A stretch of DNA of 64,000 nucleotides from Verrucomicrobiota bacterium (lineage in GTDB: Bacteria > Verrucomicrobiota > Verrucomicrobiia > Opitutales > Opitutaceae). Under the pieces are notes generated by a model, which saw nothing but the letters and a program-made list of their open reading frames with translations, was not told the DNA's origin and searched no databases. The stretch covers positions 31,364-95,363 of the forward strand of contig JAEZUE010000101.1 of the NCBI GenBank assembly GCA_023443455.1, in the 5' to 3' direction. Position numbers and translations under genes: made by a program. Below are positions 40,938-49,608 of the stretch, one piece after another; position 1 is the first letter of the stretch, and each line of letters starts with the position of its first letter.

Positions 40938-41731
40938 GCGAGTTGGCCGACAGGGGACCGAGACTTATCGCGCCGGAGGAGTTTCCGCACTGGGTCGTCG
41001 AGGAGGACGACGATGTGATCGTGCTCAACAAGCCGGGCGACATCGTCTGTCACCCGTCCAAGAACGGCCCGTGGTCGTCGCTGGTCGGCGCGTGCCGCGA
41101 GCATCTTGCGCTGCCGCGGGTGCACATGATCTACCGGCTCGATCGCGAGACCAGCGGGGTGATGGTCTTCGCGAAGAACTCGGCGATGGCCGGTCGCCTG
41201 CAGACCGCGGTCGAGGGGCGGCGGGTGCGCAAGCTCTACCTCGCCATCCTCTGCGGCGAACTGCGCGAGCCGGTCTTGGTCGACGCGCCGCTGGGGCGCG
41301 ATCTCGCCAGCCCGATCGTCGCCCGGCAGGCGGTGGTGCGTGGGCCCGAGGGCCGGCCGGCGGTGACCGAGTTTCTTCCTGTGGCTCATTCCAACGGATA
41401 CACGCTCTGCCGGGTGCGGCCCCGCACCGGGCGGCAGCACCAGATCCGCGTGCACGCGGCGTCGCTCGGGTGTCCGTTGCTTGGCGACAAGATGTACGGT
41501 CCCGACCAGCTGCTCTTCCTCGAGTTCATCCGCGACGGTTTCACGCCGCGGCTGGCCGGGCTGCTCACGCTGCCGCGGCACGCGCTGCATGCGCTCGAGA
41601 TGCGCTTCGAGCCGGGGGAGGGCGGACGCACATTCCGCGCACCGTTGACCGGCGATCTGCGCGAGTTCGCGTTGGGCCGGATGGGGCTCGACGGTGCGGT
41701 CGTCGCGGCGGCCGAACACGGGGAAGATTGA
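40934..41731 (+). CDS. RluA-family pseudouridine synthase
   Basis: A 265-residue enzyme converting uridine to pseudouridine in rRNA or tRNA. The catalytic aspartate is in MIYRLDRETSGVMVFAK, with VIVLNKPGDIVCHPS before and VRPRTGRQHQIRVHAASLG and LLGDKMYGP after, the three hallmark blocks of RluA/RluC/RluD. There is no S4 domain at the N-terminus. Target RNA cannot be told. Its ATG overlaps the stop of the SDR gene, so the two are translationally coupled. Confidence 0.9.
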   Translation: MSELADRGPRLIAPEEFPHWVVEEDDDVIVLNKPGDIVCHPSKNGPWSSLVGACREHLALPRVHMIYRLDRETSGVMVFAKNSAMAGRLQTAVEGRRVRKLYLAILCGELREPVLVDAPLGRDLASPIVARQAVVRGPEGRPAVTEFLPVAHSNGYTLCRVRPRTGRQHQIRVHAASLGCPLLGDKMYGPDQLLFLEFIRDGFTPRLAGLLTLPRHALHALEMRFEPGEGGRTFRAPLTGDLREFALGRMGLDGAVVAAAEHGED

Positions 41732-41743
41732 AGCGGACGTCCC

Positions 41744-42265
41744 TCAGCGCGGCAGCAGCGGCGGAGTGCCGAGGACCGTGGCCACGGTCCGTCGGGCGCG
41801 CAGGTAGTAGAACGCCATGCCGCCTTGGTAGAGGAGGGCGGCGACGGCGACCGCCGCGGCGAGCAGCCGTTGCAGCCCGGCGAGCAGGCTCTCGACCTCG
41901 CCGGGATAGGGAAACAGCTCGGCGAGCTGGGCGCGGGTGAACGAGGGCAGGAGGCGGAGGAGATGGTCGGTATTGTCCTGCCGAGCGAGCGTCCAGGCGT
42001 AGGCGAGGATCAGGACCAGGCAGAGCAGTTGGGCCAGCCACAGGCAGGTGATCCCGGCGTCGGCGCGTCGCACCAGAAACCGCCGGCCCAGCAGCTCGAG
42101 GCCACCGCACGCGGCGACGCCGAGCCCGATGGAGGCGCTCGCCCATTCTCGACCCGCCACGCCGCCCAGTGCGGCCGCTCCGGCGACCGCCACGAGGGTG
42201 ATCCCGTCGACCTGGGCGACTCTCAGGAGTTGGCGAAACCGGGTGTCGGGCGTGGCTGCGGGCAT
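41744..42265 (-). CDS. membrane protein of unknown function
   Basis: A 173-residue protein with four hydrophobic segments: about 22-38 (ITLVAVAGAAALGGVAG), 44-56, 72-89 (CLWLAQLLCLVLILAYAWTL) and 135-157 (LLAAAVAVAALLYQGGMAFYYL). The N-terminus is soluble (MPAATPDTRFRQLLRVAQ). Family not recognised. It is convergent with the pseudouridine synthase gene and divergent from the lipoprotein gene. Confidence 0.65.
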   Translation of the reverse strand: MPAATPDTRFRQLLRVAQVDGITLVAVAGAAALGGVAGREWASASIGLGVAACGGLELLGRRFLVRRADAGITCLWLAQLLCLVLILAYAWTLARQDNTDHLLRLLPSFTRAQLAELFPYPGEVESLLAGLQRLLAAAVAVAALLYQGGMAFYYLRARRTVATVLGTPPLLPR

Positions 42266-42356
42266 GGGCCCATCATTGCCGGTTAGAAACGCATGACAAT
42301 GCTGTGTCGGCCCCCCGCGGGCTTGCACCCGCATCCGGGAGTGGCAGGCTGCGGCC

Positions 42357-42854
42357 ATGAAATCGAGCCGTTGGATCCTCGGACTGGTTACTCTTGCGCT
42401 GCTGTTGACGGGCTGCCCGGAGAAACGTCGCCCGGCGGGCAGCGCCGCCCCCGCGAATGCGCCGGCGTCGGGTTCTTCGAATACGAAGAGCACGCCGACC
42501 GCGACAGGGCCGCTGGCCGACTACGCGCACAATCTGATGAACGCGGAGAAGAAGGCCACCGAGGTCACGGGCCTGGCCGCGATCGAGCAGGCGCTCAACC
42601 AGTTCAACGTGATCGAGGGGCGTTACCCGAAGTCGTTGGATGAGCTGGTCGCGATGCGCTACATGGTGAAGATCCCGCCCGCCGTGCGGGGCGAACGTTT
42701 CATCTACGATCCGTCGAACGGCTCGATCAAGTCCGTCGCCCTGCCGGTCGCGAGCGATGCGCCCCAGGCGCCGGCCGCCGCACCGGAGGCCACCGTGAAC
42801 ATCGCACAGCCGGCCGAGGCCGCGGTGGCGCCGGAGGCACCGCCGACCGAGTAA
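42357..42854 (+). CDS. predicted lipoprotein of unknown function
   Basis: A 165-residue protein with a lipoprotein signal: basic start, hydrophobic core and lipobox LLTGC (Cys20). A Ser/Thr/Pro/Ala linker (to about 50) and an Ala/Pro-rich C-terminus (from about 128) flank a small folded region, ADYAHNLMNAEKKATEVTGL to MVKIPPAVRGERFIYDPSNGSIK. The AIEQALNQFNVIEGRYPKSLDELV stretch resembles the mature part of pilin-like or type II secretion pseudopilin proteins. Function unknown. It is processed by LspA. A terminator follows. Confidence 0.8.
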   Translation: MKSSRWILGLVTLALLLTGCPEKRRPAGSAAPANAPASGSSNTKSTPTATGPLADYAHNLMNAEKKATEVTGLAAIEQALNQFNVIEGRYPKSLDELVAMRYMVKIPPAVRGERFIYDPSNGSIKSVALPVASDAPQAPAAAPEATVNIAQPAEAAVAPEAPPTE

Positions 42855-42886
42855 GGCTCGGTCGACTCCAATTTCAGGACACAAGG

Positions 42887-42917
42887 AAGGCCGGCGCCAA
42901 GCCGGCCTTCTTCGTTT
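42887..42917 (+). terminator. intrinsic terminator after the lipoprotein gene
   Basis: AAGGCCGGC, 5-base loop, GCCGGCCTT, then CTTCGTTTT, about 30 bases after the stop. Confidence 0.75.
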
Positions 42918-42947
42918 TCCGGCCCCTTCGAGCCCGGGCCTGCGTCC

Positions 42948-42964
42948 GGCGTGGCGGGCACGCC
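42948..42964. repeat. short palindrome related to the 9050 element
   Basis: GGCGTG-GCGGG-CACGCC, the inverse arrangement of the half-sites of the element after glgC. It lies 17 bases downstream of the DUF3999 stop, on the terminator side. Confidence 0.35.
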
Positions 42965-42980
42965 GGGGCGATGGCGGGCG

Positions 42981-44957
42981 CTACGGCGCCTCCGGCGGCT
43001 TCGGCAGGAGGCGGGCGACGACCAGCACCAGCAACGCGACGACCACGGCCAGCGCCGCCCAGAAGGCGACGCGCACGGCCGTTCCTCCAAAGCCAAAGAA
43101 CGCCCGGCCGACCGCGCGCGTGGTCACGGCCTCCAGTTTCGCCATGTGTGGTGTCGCCGCGAGCAACCGCGGAGCGGCCAGTTGGAGGTCGTAGCGGGGC
43201 GCGGTGGCGGTCGGGTTGCCGTGGAGCAGGGCCAGACCGGTGGTATCCGTTGCGCGGAAACGCAGGCGCCGGACCGGGTGGAGGACCTCCGCCCGGGTCG
43301 GCGCGAAGGCCGCGTTGTCGCCGTGGTCGATCTCGACGATGAGGGTCGCGCTCTCGGGGCGGGTCTGGAGCTCGATCGCGAACGTGGCCGGATCATCGGC
43401 GCTGCGGCGTTCGATGCGGGCGTAGCCGAGCGTCTTCTGCACGGGTTGCCCACGGGAGTCGGTCCGTAGCTCGCCCACGACGACGTTGCGGCTGAGGGGC
43501 GCTTCGTCGATGGTGAGCTGCAGACCGTTCACGGGCATGCGTGCGACCGGCAGCTCGATCTGCCAGCGCCCCACGTTGGGCCGGTCCCGGTCGGGCAGGG
43601 CGACCAGCGCGACCGGCAGCTTGCGCACCCGTGCGGTGCGTTCGAGCAGGTACGGCACCTGCCGCTCCCCGCGCACGATGCGCAGGTCGCCCAGATCGTG
43701 GCGGCTGCCGGCCAACGCGGCGGGATCGAGTTCGAGGATCTGGGCTCCGGGCGCCTCGAGTTCAAGCGTGCGGCGGAGCGTCCATTTCGTCGGATCGATC
43801 GGGCCGGCGAGTTCGGGGATGTCCGCCGGCGCCTGGCCGGGGCGGTAGGCGGGATTCTGCCGGCGCGGCGCGGCGGGCGCGTCGACCGGGCGAAGATGGC
43901 CCCAGTCGGCGCCGAAGGCGGCGACGTCGTAGCGCGGCGCGGTCGCCTCCGCCGAGCCGGACAAGAGCGTGTAGCGGCCGGTGGCGGGCGCGTCGAAACC
44001 GAGGTCGATGCGTCGGAGCCGGGCCATGACAGACACGTCGTTGAGCGGGGGGCTGTCGCCGTTTTCGACGACCAGTTCGAGACGGGCTGTCGGCGAGATT
44101 CCGTCGACCGGCAAGCGGAGGTGCGAACCGCGTTGCGTGGCGGAGAGCTCGAGGCGCCCGATGGTGCCGGCGGCAAGCTGCTGCTCGACGACCTCGTCGT
44201 CCTCCGCCGTCAACGCGAGCAGGCGCACGGCGCGCTGGAAGGTGCGCTCCCGGGCGTCGAACTCCAGCTCGGCGAGATGGCGATGCCGCCCGCCGAGATC
44301 GAGCACGAGGCGGGTGGCGCGCGCCTCCGTCTCGGTGCCGACGACGGGCACGGGCAACTCGATCCATGTATCCGGATCGGAGGCACCGGTCTCGACCACG
44401 ACCGCGGTGATCGGCACGGGTTGGGAGCGGGTGTCGTCGAACGTGACGCGCAGCGAGCGGGCCGGTGTGCCGCGCAGGTCGAGCGCGAGCTGGTCGAGTC
44501 CCCCGCGCAGCCGGAAGACCAGGGCGGAGTCGAGCGCGGGGCGCCACTGGCCGTCGCCGGCCTCGATCTCGACCGAGGCGGCCTTGGTGAATTCGGGTGC
44601 CGGACATTCGAGGACGAGGCGCCGGATCGGTTGGGCCTTGGCCAGGCCGAACTCGACGACGGTGCGGTTGCCTTCGAGTCTCGCCTGCAGGGGGATGCGC
44701 TCGGTCGTGGGCCGCACGGTGTTGCGGCGGATGATCGCGAACGGAATCTCGGCGCCGTCGGGCCCGAGGAGACGGAGGTCGGCGAGGTCCTCGCGAGCGG
44801 CGTCGAGGGTGTCGGCGGGTAGCGTCAGGCGGAGCGGGCCGGACTGCTCGACGGTGATTTCCTGGCGGAATTCCCAGCCGGCGGAGTCGAGGGCCGCGGC
44901 GGTGGCGCCGAGGGCGAGCAGCGCGGCGAGGGGCGGGAGGAGGCGGAGCGGGTTCAC
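42981..44957 (-). CDS. DUF3999 family exported protein
   Basis: A 658-residue protein. A signal peptide (about 1-22, LLPPLAALLALGATAAAL) leads a long extracytoplasmic part, rich in beta-strand sequence and probably repeated domains. One membrane helix near the C-terminus (about 629-650, VAFWAALAVVVALLVLVVARLL) is followed by PKPPEAP. The layout matches DUF3999. The GTG start at 44957 overlaps the stop of the DUF2339 gene (GTGA). DUF2339 and DUF3999 genes are often paired; their function is not known, but an envelope role is likely. Confidence 0.82.
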   Translation of the reverse strand: MNPLRLLPPLAALLALGATAAALDSAGWEFRQEITVEQSGPLRLTLPADTLDAAREDLADLRLLGPDGAEIPFAIIRRNTVRPTTERIPLQARLEGNRTVVEFGLAKAQPIRRLVLECPAPEFTKAASVEIEAGDGQWRPALDSALVFRLRGGLDQLALDLRGTPARSLRVTFDDTRSQPVPITAVVVETGASDPDTWIELPVPVVGTETEARATRLVLDLGGRHRHLAELEFDARERTFQRAVRLLALTAEDDEVVEQQLAAGTIGRLELSATQRGSHLRLPVDGISPTARLELVVENGDSPPLNDVSVMARLRRIDLGFDAPATGRYTLLSGSAEATAPRYDVAAFGADWGHLRPVDAPAAPRRQNPAYRPGQAPADIPELAGPIDPTKWTLRRTLELEAPGAQILELDPAALAGSRHDLGDLRIVRGERQVPYLLERTARVRKLPVALVALPDRDRPNVGRWQIELPVARMPVNGLQLTIDEAPLSRNVVVGELRTDSRGQPVQKTLGYARIERRSADDPATFAIELQTRPESATLIVEIDHGDNAAFAPTRAEVLHPVRRLRFRATDTTGLALLHGNPTATAPRYDLQLAAPRLLAATPHMAKLEAVTTRAVGRAFFGFGGTAVRVAFWAALAVVVALLVLVVARLLPKPPEAP

Positions 44958-47900
44958 GGCGTATCGGATGAGTTGTTGCGGAGGAAGCGCTGGAAGAGGA
45001 ACGAGGCGGCCAGCGCGACGATCGAGACGACCGCGAAGGCGGCGATGCGCCAGATGGTCTCGAGGCTGGCGGTGTCGTGGAGGAAGAGCTTCAAGACGGT
45101 GACGCCGAGCAGGGCGATCGCGGCATAGCGGGCCGCCCGCACCCGGCGGGAGATGCCGACCACGATCATCAGCAGCGCGAACAACGCCCAGGCGATCGTG
45201 TAGGACATGTCGCGGGCGAAGTTGCCGGAGAATTCGAGCCGCACCCACGAGTTCTCGGGGGTGAAGAAGTCGGCGATCTCGAAGTTGACCAGGGCGAAGG
45301 CGAGGATGGTGCCGAGGGTGGCGAGCAGCGCGGGGGCGTTGAGCCCGAGCACGCGGTCGCGCGGCGTGGCGAGCAGCCGCATGCCGACGAAGCAGCACAC
45401 CGCCGCGACGCCGTAGGTGCCGAGGATCCAGTTGAAGACCGGGGTGGCGCTGCGCTCCGCATAGTGCAGCACGGCCGGGTTGAGGATCAGGCGGGCGAAT
45501 ACGGCGGCGAGCAGCGCCACGCCGGTGAGCCGCAGGCCGGGATGGGGGATGCGGTGGAAGAGCCAGAGCAGCGCTGCGCCCTCGAGCGCCCAGCCGAGCG
45601 TGATCCACTGGCGGGAGAACTGCAGCGGGAAGACGAGCGTGAGGAAGAACAGTGTCGCCGCACCGAACCACGCGAGCCGGTTGAGCCGGTAGGGCTCGCT
45701 CTCCGGGATGGTGCGCAGCAGCGCGACCAGGCCGGCCAGCGGCGGTAGCGCGCAGACCACCGCGAGCAGCCCGGGTAGTTCGTGCGGGTAGACGGCCATG
45801 AGTGCGCGATGGATCAGGTTGAAATGGAGCGGCAACGCCAGCGCGGCCACCGCCCACGGCGGCTGGATTCCGATCAGACGGCGCCGGAAGGCGAAGGGCG
45901 CGGCGAGGAAACCCAGCCCGAAAACGACGAATCCCACCAGCGCGGTGCTGCGTTCGTCGGTGAAGCGCAGCTGGTGCCAGAGCGTGTATTCGACCAGCAG
46001 GGTGCCGACGAAGGCCGCGAGCACCGGGGCGCCGCGCCGCGCCACGATCGCGATGCCGTGCAGCAATGCGACCAGCAGCAGGCACACGCCCAGGATCGCC
46101 GAGGCGTCCACGGGCTGGAGCTTGAGCACCAGCATCAGCACGAGCACGAAGGGCAGGGCGGCGGTCGCGTCGGGCAGATAGGCCGACCAGTCGGGGGCGC
46201 CGTCGGCGAGCGAGCCGCCGAAGCGTCGCAGCAGCCACAGCGCGCCGCCGCAGAAGAACAACGCCGCCGCCGCGACCAGCAGCAGCTCGCGCGAGCCACC
46301 GGCGTAACCGGCGGGCAACTGCGCGATCGAGACGCCGAGCACGAGCAGCGTGAGCAGCAACGAGGCGGCCAGCGCGGCGAGCGTGCGTGTGACCGCCGCG
46401 GCGCCGAGCGCCAGCAGGTTCACCAGCAGCACGACCGGCCAGAGCAGCCAGCCGACCTCCTCCATCACCGCGAACGGGATCAGCAGCAGCGCCAGCGCGA
46501 GGGGCGGGAACAGCGCGCTCCAGCGCCGGGCGTCGACGCCCGGCTCGAGCCGCTCCTGCAGGAACGGGTATCCGGAATGCAGTGCCGCCGCCACGACCAC
46601 GAAGGCCAGCGCCCACGGGAGCAGCGCGGCATCGACCGCCACGCCGATCCAGACCGCGGCGGCGCCGAAAGCCGCCAGGCCGGCATAGAGCGCCAGCTTC
46701 GCGAAGGGGCGGTACAACGCGCAGACCGCCAGCAGCGCGAGGTCGGCGACGAGGATGTTGCCGAGGATCCAGCCGGCGCGGGCGGCGACGGCCGGCAGGT
46801 CGCAGAAATAGAGCGAGAAGCCGAAGGCCACCCCGGGCGGCACGAGGGCCGCCCCGGCGATCCAGTCGGACGCGCGGTCGAGTCGTCGGGCGAGATAAAC
46901 CGCGGCTGCGAAGAGCACCCCGAATGCCGCGAGCACGACCACCGCGGTCGGCAGCTTGGCCAGTTCGAAGAACTTCTCCGCCCAGCCGATCTGCAGGATT
47001 GCGGTGCCGAAGGCGGCGAGCACCGCCAGGTAGTTCCAGCGCCGGTGCAGGGCCACCGCGAGGATGCCGAGATCGAGCAACGCGATGAAGCCGAAGAGGC
47101 CGGGCGGGTTGTCGACCCCGGTCGAGAGCATGATCGGGGTGAGGAAGCCGCCGAGCATGCCCAGCAACGCCACGACCTGGGCGTTCAGCCGCACCGCGAG
47201 CGTGAAGGCCGCCACCGTGATCAGGATGAGCAGCGCCGCCGCGGCCGGCCCTTGGAAGAAGTCGAACTCGTAGTAGCGCCGGCAGGCCACCGTGACCGCG
47301 TAGAGCATGACGATGCCGGTGCCGGTGAGCGACTGGCCGGTCGCCACGAATTGGCGACGAATGCTGACCAGGCCGCCCACGAGCAGCCCGCCACCGAGGA
47401 GGAAGCCGAGCGCGGCGCGCACCGCGGGCGGAATCCAGCCGTGGGCGATGGAGTAGCGCAGGAAATAGACCGCGGTGAAGAGCAGGCCCAGGCCGGCGAT
47501 CCACGCGAAGAGTTTGACGCCGATGAACTGCTCCCAGTTGAACGCCGGCTCGGGCGCGGCGGCCGGCGATGGCGGCGCCGCGGTGACTTGGGGCGCCGGT
47601 GCCGTTGGTGGCATCTCGACCGGGGCGGAGGCGAAGACCGGGGGCAACGGCGGAGGCAGCGGGGGCACGGGGACGATCCCGGTCTCCGCGGGCGGCGGCT
47701 CGGGGACCGGAGCCGGGCTCGGCGGCTCGGGAGCGCGCGGCGCTTCCGGCACGGGCGCCAACGGCGGAGCCGTCGCGGCCGAAGAGACCTTCGCCATGTT
47801 CGCAGTCGTATCGGAAGAATGGGGTTGCTGTCGGAGCGTGGCCACCTCGGCGCGCAGGGCGCGCACGTCGGCGGCGAGCGCCTCGGCGGTGCGGCGGGCC

Positions 47901-47992
47901 CCGCCCGCCTTCACCAATGCCACGATAGGCAAGATCAACAACACCGTCGCCAGTCCGAGCAGGACCAGAATGATAATCGCAATTTCGTCCAT
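44954..47992 (-). CDS. DUF2339 multi-pass membrane protein
   Basis: A 1012-residue protein. An N-terminal helix (about 3-25) and a short coiled coil (ARRTAEALAADVRALRAEVA) precede a Pro-rich linker (about 65-150). The hallmark NWEQFIGVKLFAWIAGLGLLF follows (about 157), then some 25 hydrophobic segments to the C-terminus, as in DUF2339. No catalytic motif is recognised. It is coupled to the DUF3999 gene by a GTGA overlap. The start at 47992 (MDEIAIIILVLLG) begins the first helix. Confidence 0.85.
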   Translation of the reverse strand: MDEIAIIILVLLGLATVLLILPIVALVKAGGARRTAEALAADVRALRAEVATLRQQPHSSDTTANMAKVSSAATAPPLAPVPEAPRAPEPPSPAPVPEPPPAETGIVPVPPLPPPLPPVFASAPVEMPPTAPAPQVTAAPPSPAAAPEPAFNWEQFIGVKLFAWIAGLGLLFTAVYFLRYSIAHGWIPPAVRAALGFLLGGGLLVGGLVSIRRQFVATGQSLTGTGIVMLYAVTVACRRYYEFDFFQGPAAAALLILITVAAFTLAVRLNAQVVALLGMLGGFLTPIMLSTGVDNPPGLFGFIALLDLGILAVALHRRWNYLAVLAAFGTAILQIGWAEKFFELAKLPTAVVVLAAFGVLFAAAVYLARRLDRASDWIAGAALVPPGVAFGFSLYFCDLPAVAARAGWILGNILVADLALLAVCALYRPFAKLALYAGLAAFGAAAVWIGVAVDAALLPWALAFVVVAAALHSGYPFLQERLEPGVDARRWSALFPPLALALLLIPFAVMEEVGWLLWPVVLLVNLLALGAAAVTRTLAALAASLLLTLLVLGVSIAQLPAGYAGGSRELLLVAAAALFFCGGALWLLRRFGGSLADGAPDWSAYLPDATAALPFVLVLMLVLKLQPVDASAILGVCLLLVALLHGIAIVARRGAPVLAAFVGTLLVEYTLWHQLRFTDERSTALVGFVVFGLGFLAAPFAFRRRLIGIQPPWAVAALALPLHFNLIHRALMAVYPHELPGLLAVVCALPPLAGLVALLRTIPESEPYRLNRLAWFGAATLFFLTLVFPLQFSRQWITLGWALEGAALLWLFHRIPHPGLRLTGVALLAAVFARLILNPAVLHYAERSATPVFNWILGTYGVAAVCCFVGMRLLATPRDRVLGLNAPALLATLGTILAFALVNFEIADFFTPENSWVRLEFSGNFARDMSYTIAWALFALLMIVVGISRRVRAARYAAIALLGVTVLKLFLHDTASLETIWRIAAFAVVSIVALAASFLFQRFLRNNSSDTP

Positions 47993-48428
47993 GGAGTGTG
48001 CGCCACCGCGCAGGCGCACGCTCGCAGATCGCCCCCCGGGAGCACAAGCGGCATGTGGCGGGCCGTGGCTTCAGGGCCTCCGGCGTCGCAATCTCGGCAG
48101 TTCAACCGCCGCCGCCCACGCCCGCCATGGCCCGCGTCGACGGTGAACCGGTAGGTCGGCGTCCTTGCATGCGCTCCTCGGCCGCTGGTCGGTCCGTCGC
48201 CGAGCGCGGCAAACGACTGGCTGCACCTCAGCCGGAACGTGGCTGCCGCTCGTCTCTCGTCGCTCGACTGGTCGGGCCGGGCGTGGAGCCAAGACCGGAC
48301 GGTTCCCGAGGTCGTTCGTTTTCCCCTCCGACGTCGTGCGGAGTGGGCCAAGGTTTCGGTTGTGCTGGAGGCGCTCGGCTCCGCTGGTTGACTCTCTCCG
48401 TCGACATGCGACCTTCCCGTCCAGCCCC
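47993..48428. other. 436-base gap without a recognised gene
   Basis: This divergent region lies between the DUF2339 and ErcA-like genes. The plus frame of the ErcA-like gene stays open back to 48165, but that stretch reads as low-complexity Arg/Ser/Gly sequence and resembles no protein. I see no clear operator, tRNA or terminator. It should hold the promoters of both genes. Confidence 0.5.
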
Positions 48429-49604
48429 ATGACGCCAGTTGCTTCATCGTCGAAGTGGGAGCTACGCAAGTTCGTGGCTCCGGAATTCGTGTTCGGCATC
48501 GATGCCCGTCGGCTCGTCGGGCGCTACGCGCGGAATCTCGGCGCCGGGCATGTCCTGCTGGTCAGCGATCCCGGTGTCGTTGCTGCCGGGTGGGCCGACG
48601 AGGCGGCGGAAAACCTGCGGGCCGAAGGAATCAAGGTGACGCTGTTCACCGGTGTGTCGCCGAATCCTCGCGACTTCCAGGTGATGGCCGGCGCCGCGGA
48701 GTTTCGCGAGAGCCGGTGCGACTTCATCGTGGCGGTCGGCGGCGGCAGCCCGATGGATGCGGCCAAAGGCATCGGCATCGTGGCGAGCAACGGCGGAAAC
48801 GTCCTGGACTACGAGGGAGTCGACCGCGTGCCGGTGCCGATGCCGCCGTTGATCTGCATCCCGACCACCTGCGGCACCTCGGCCGACGTCTCACAGTTCG
48901 CGATCATCAACAACTCCTCCGCGCGCGTGAAGATCGCGATCGTGAGCAAGGCGGTGGTGCCCGACGTGTCGCTGATCGATCCGGTGACGTTGACCACGCT
49001 CGGCCCCTACACGACCGCGGCCACCGGTATCGACGCGATGGTGCATGCGATCGAGGCGGCGGTATCCAATGCCTCGGGCCCGTTGACCGACGTGCATTCG
49101 ACGCAGGCGCTGCGTCTGCTCCATGAGCACCTGACGACCGCGGTGGCGGATACCCACAACCTCGAGGCGCGGGGCGGAGTGATGCTCGCCAGCCTCGAGG
49201 CCGGGCTGGCCTTTTCCAATGCCAGTCTGGGCTGCGTGCATGCGCTGGCACACAGCCTCGGCGGCTACCTCGATCTGCCGCACGGCGAGTGCAACGCGCT
49301 CCTGCTTTCCCAGGTGGTCGGTTTCAACTTCGACAACGCGCCCGCCCGCTACCGCACGGTGGGCGAGACCTTGGGGCTTGATTTCCGAGGGCTTACCGGG
49401 GCGGAGGCGCGCAATCGCCTGTGCGCCCATCTGCGCGAGCTGTGCACCGCGCTCGGTGTCGCCGGAGGCCTGCGCGAACGCGGGCTGAAGGCGGGCGACA
49501 TCCCCTTGCTGGCGGCCAAGGCGATCAACGATCCCTGCAACGCGACGAATCCGCGCCGCCCGGTCGTGAAGGATCTGGAGACGATCCTCGGCGAGTCGCT
49601 CTGA
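48429..49604 (+). CDS. iron-containing alcohol dehydrogenase, ErcA-like
   Basis: A 391-residue group III alcohol dehydrogenase. The nucleotide loop is VAVGGGSPMDAAKG. Metal ligands are present: Asp and His in TGIDAMVHAIEA, His in LGCVHALAHSLGG and His in LPHGECNALLL. The opening ELRKFVAPEFVFGIDARRLVGRYARNLGA resembles ErcA, an alcohol dehydrogenase-like protein tied to sensor kinases that control alcohol oxidation in Pseudomonas. Here too a PAS histidine kinase follows after 4 bases. It may be an enzyme, a sensor, or both. The ErcA label is from recall of the family and context. Confidence 0.85.
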   Translation: MTPVASSSKWELRKFVAPEFVFGIDARRLVGRYARNLGAGHVLLVSDPGVVAAGWADEAAENLRAEGIKVTLFTGVSPNPRDFQVMAGAAEFRESRCDFIVAVGGGSPMDAAKGIGIVASNGGNVLDYEGVDRVPVPMPPLICIPTTCGTSADVSQFAIINNSSARVKIAIVSKAVVPDVSLIDPVTLTTLGPYTTAATGIDAMVHAIEAAVSNASGPLTDVHSTQALRLLHEHLTTAVADTHNLEARGGVMLASLEAGLAFSNASLGCVHALAHSLGGYLDLPHGECNALLLSQVVGFNFDNAPARYRTVGETLGLDFRGLTGAEARNRLCAHLRELCTALGVAGGLRERGLKAGDIPLLAAKAINDPCNATNPRRPVVKDLETILGESL

Positions 49605-49608
49605 GGCC

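Noticed and set aside
48165..48428. Upstream extension of the ErcA-like gene
   Set aside because: Open frame only; the sequence is Arg/Ser/Gly-rich and the family N-terminus begins at the ATG at 48429.
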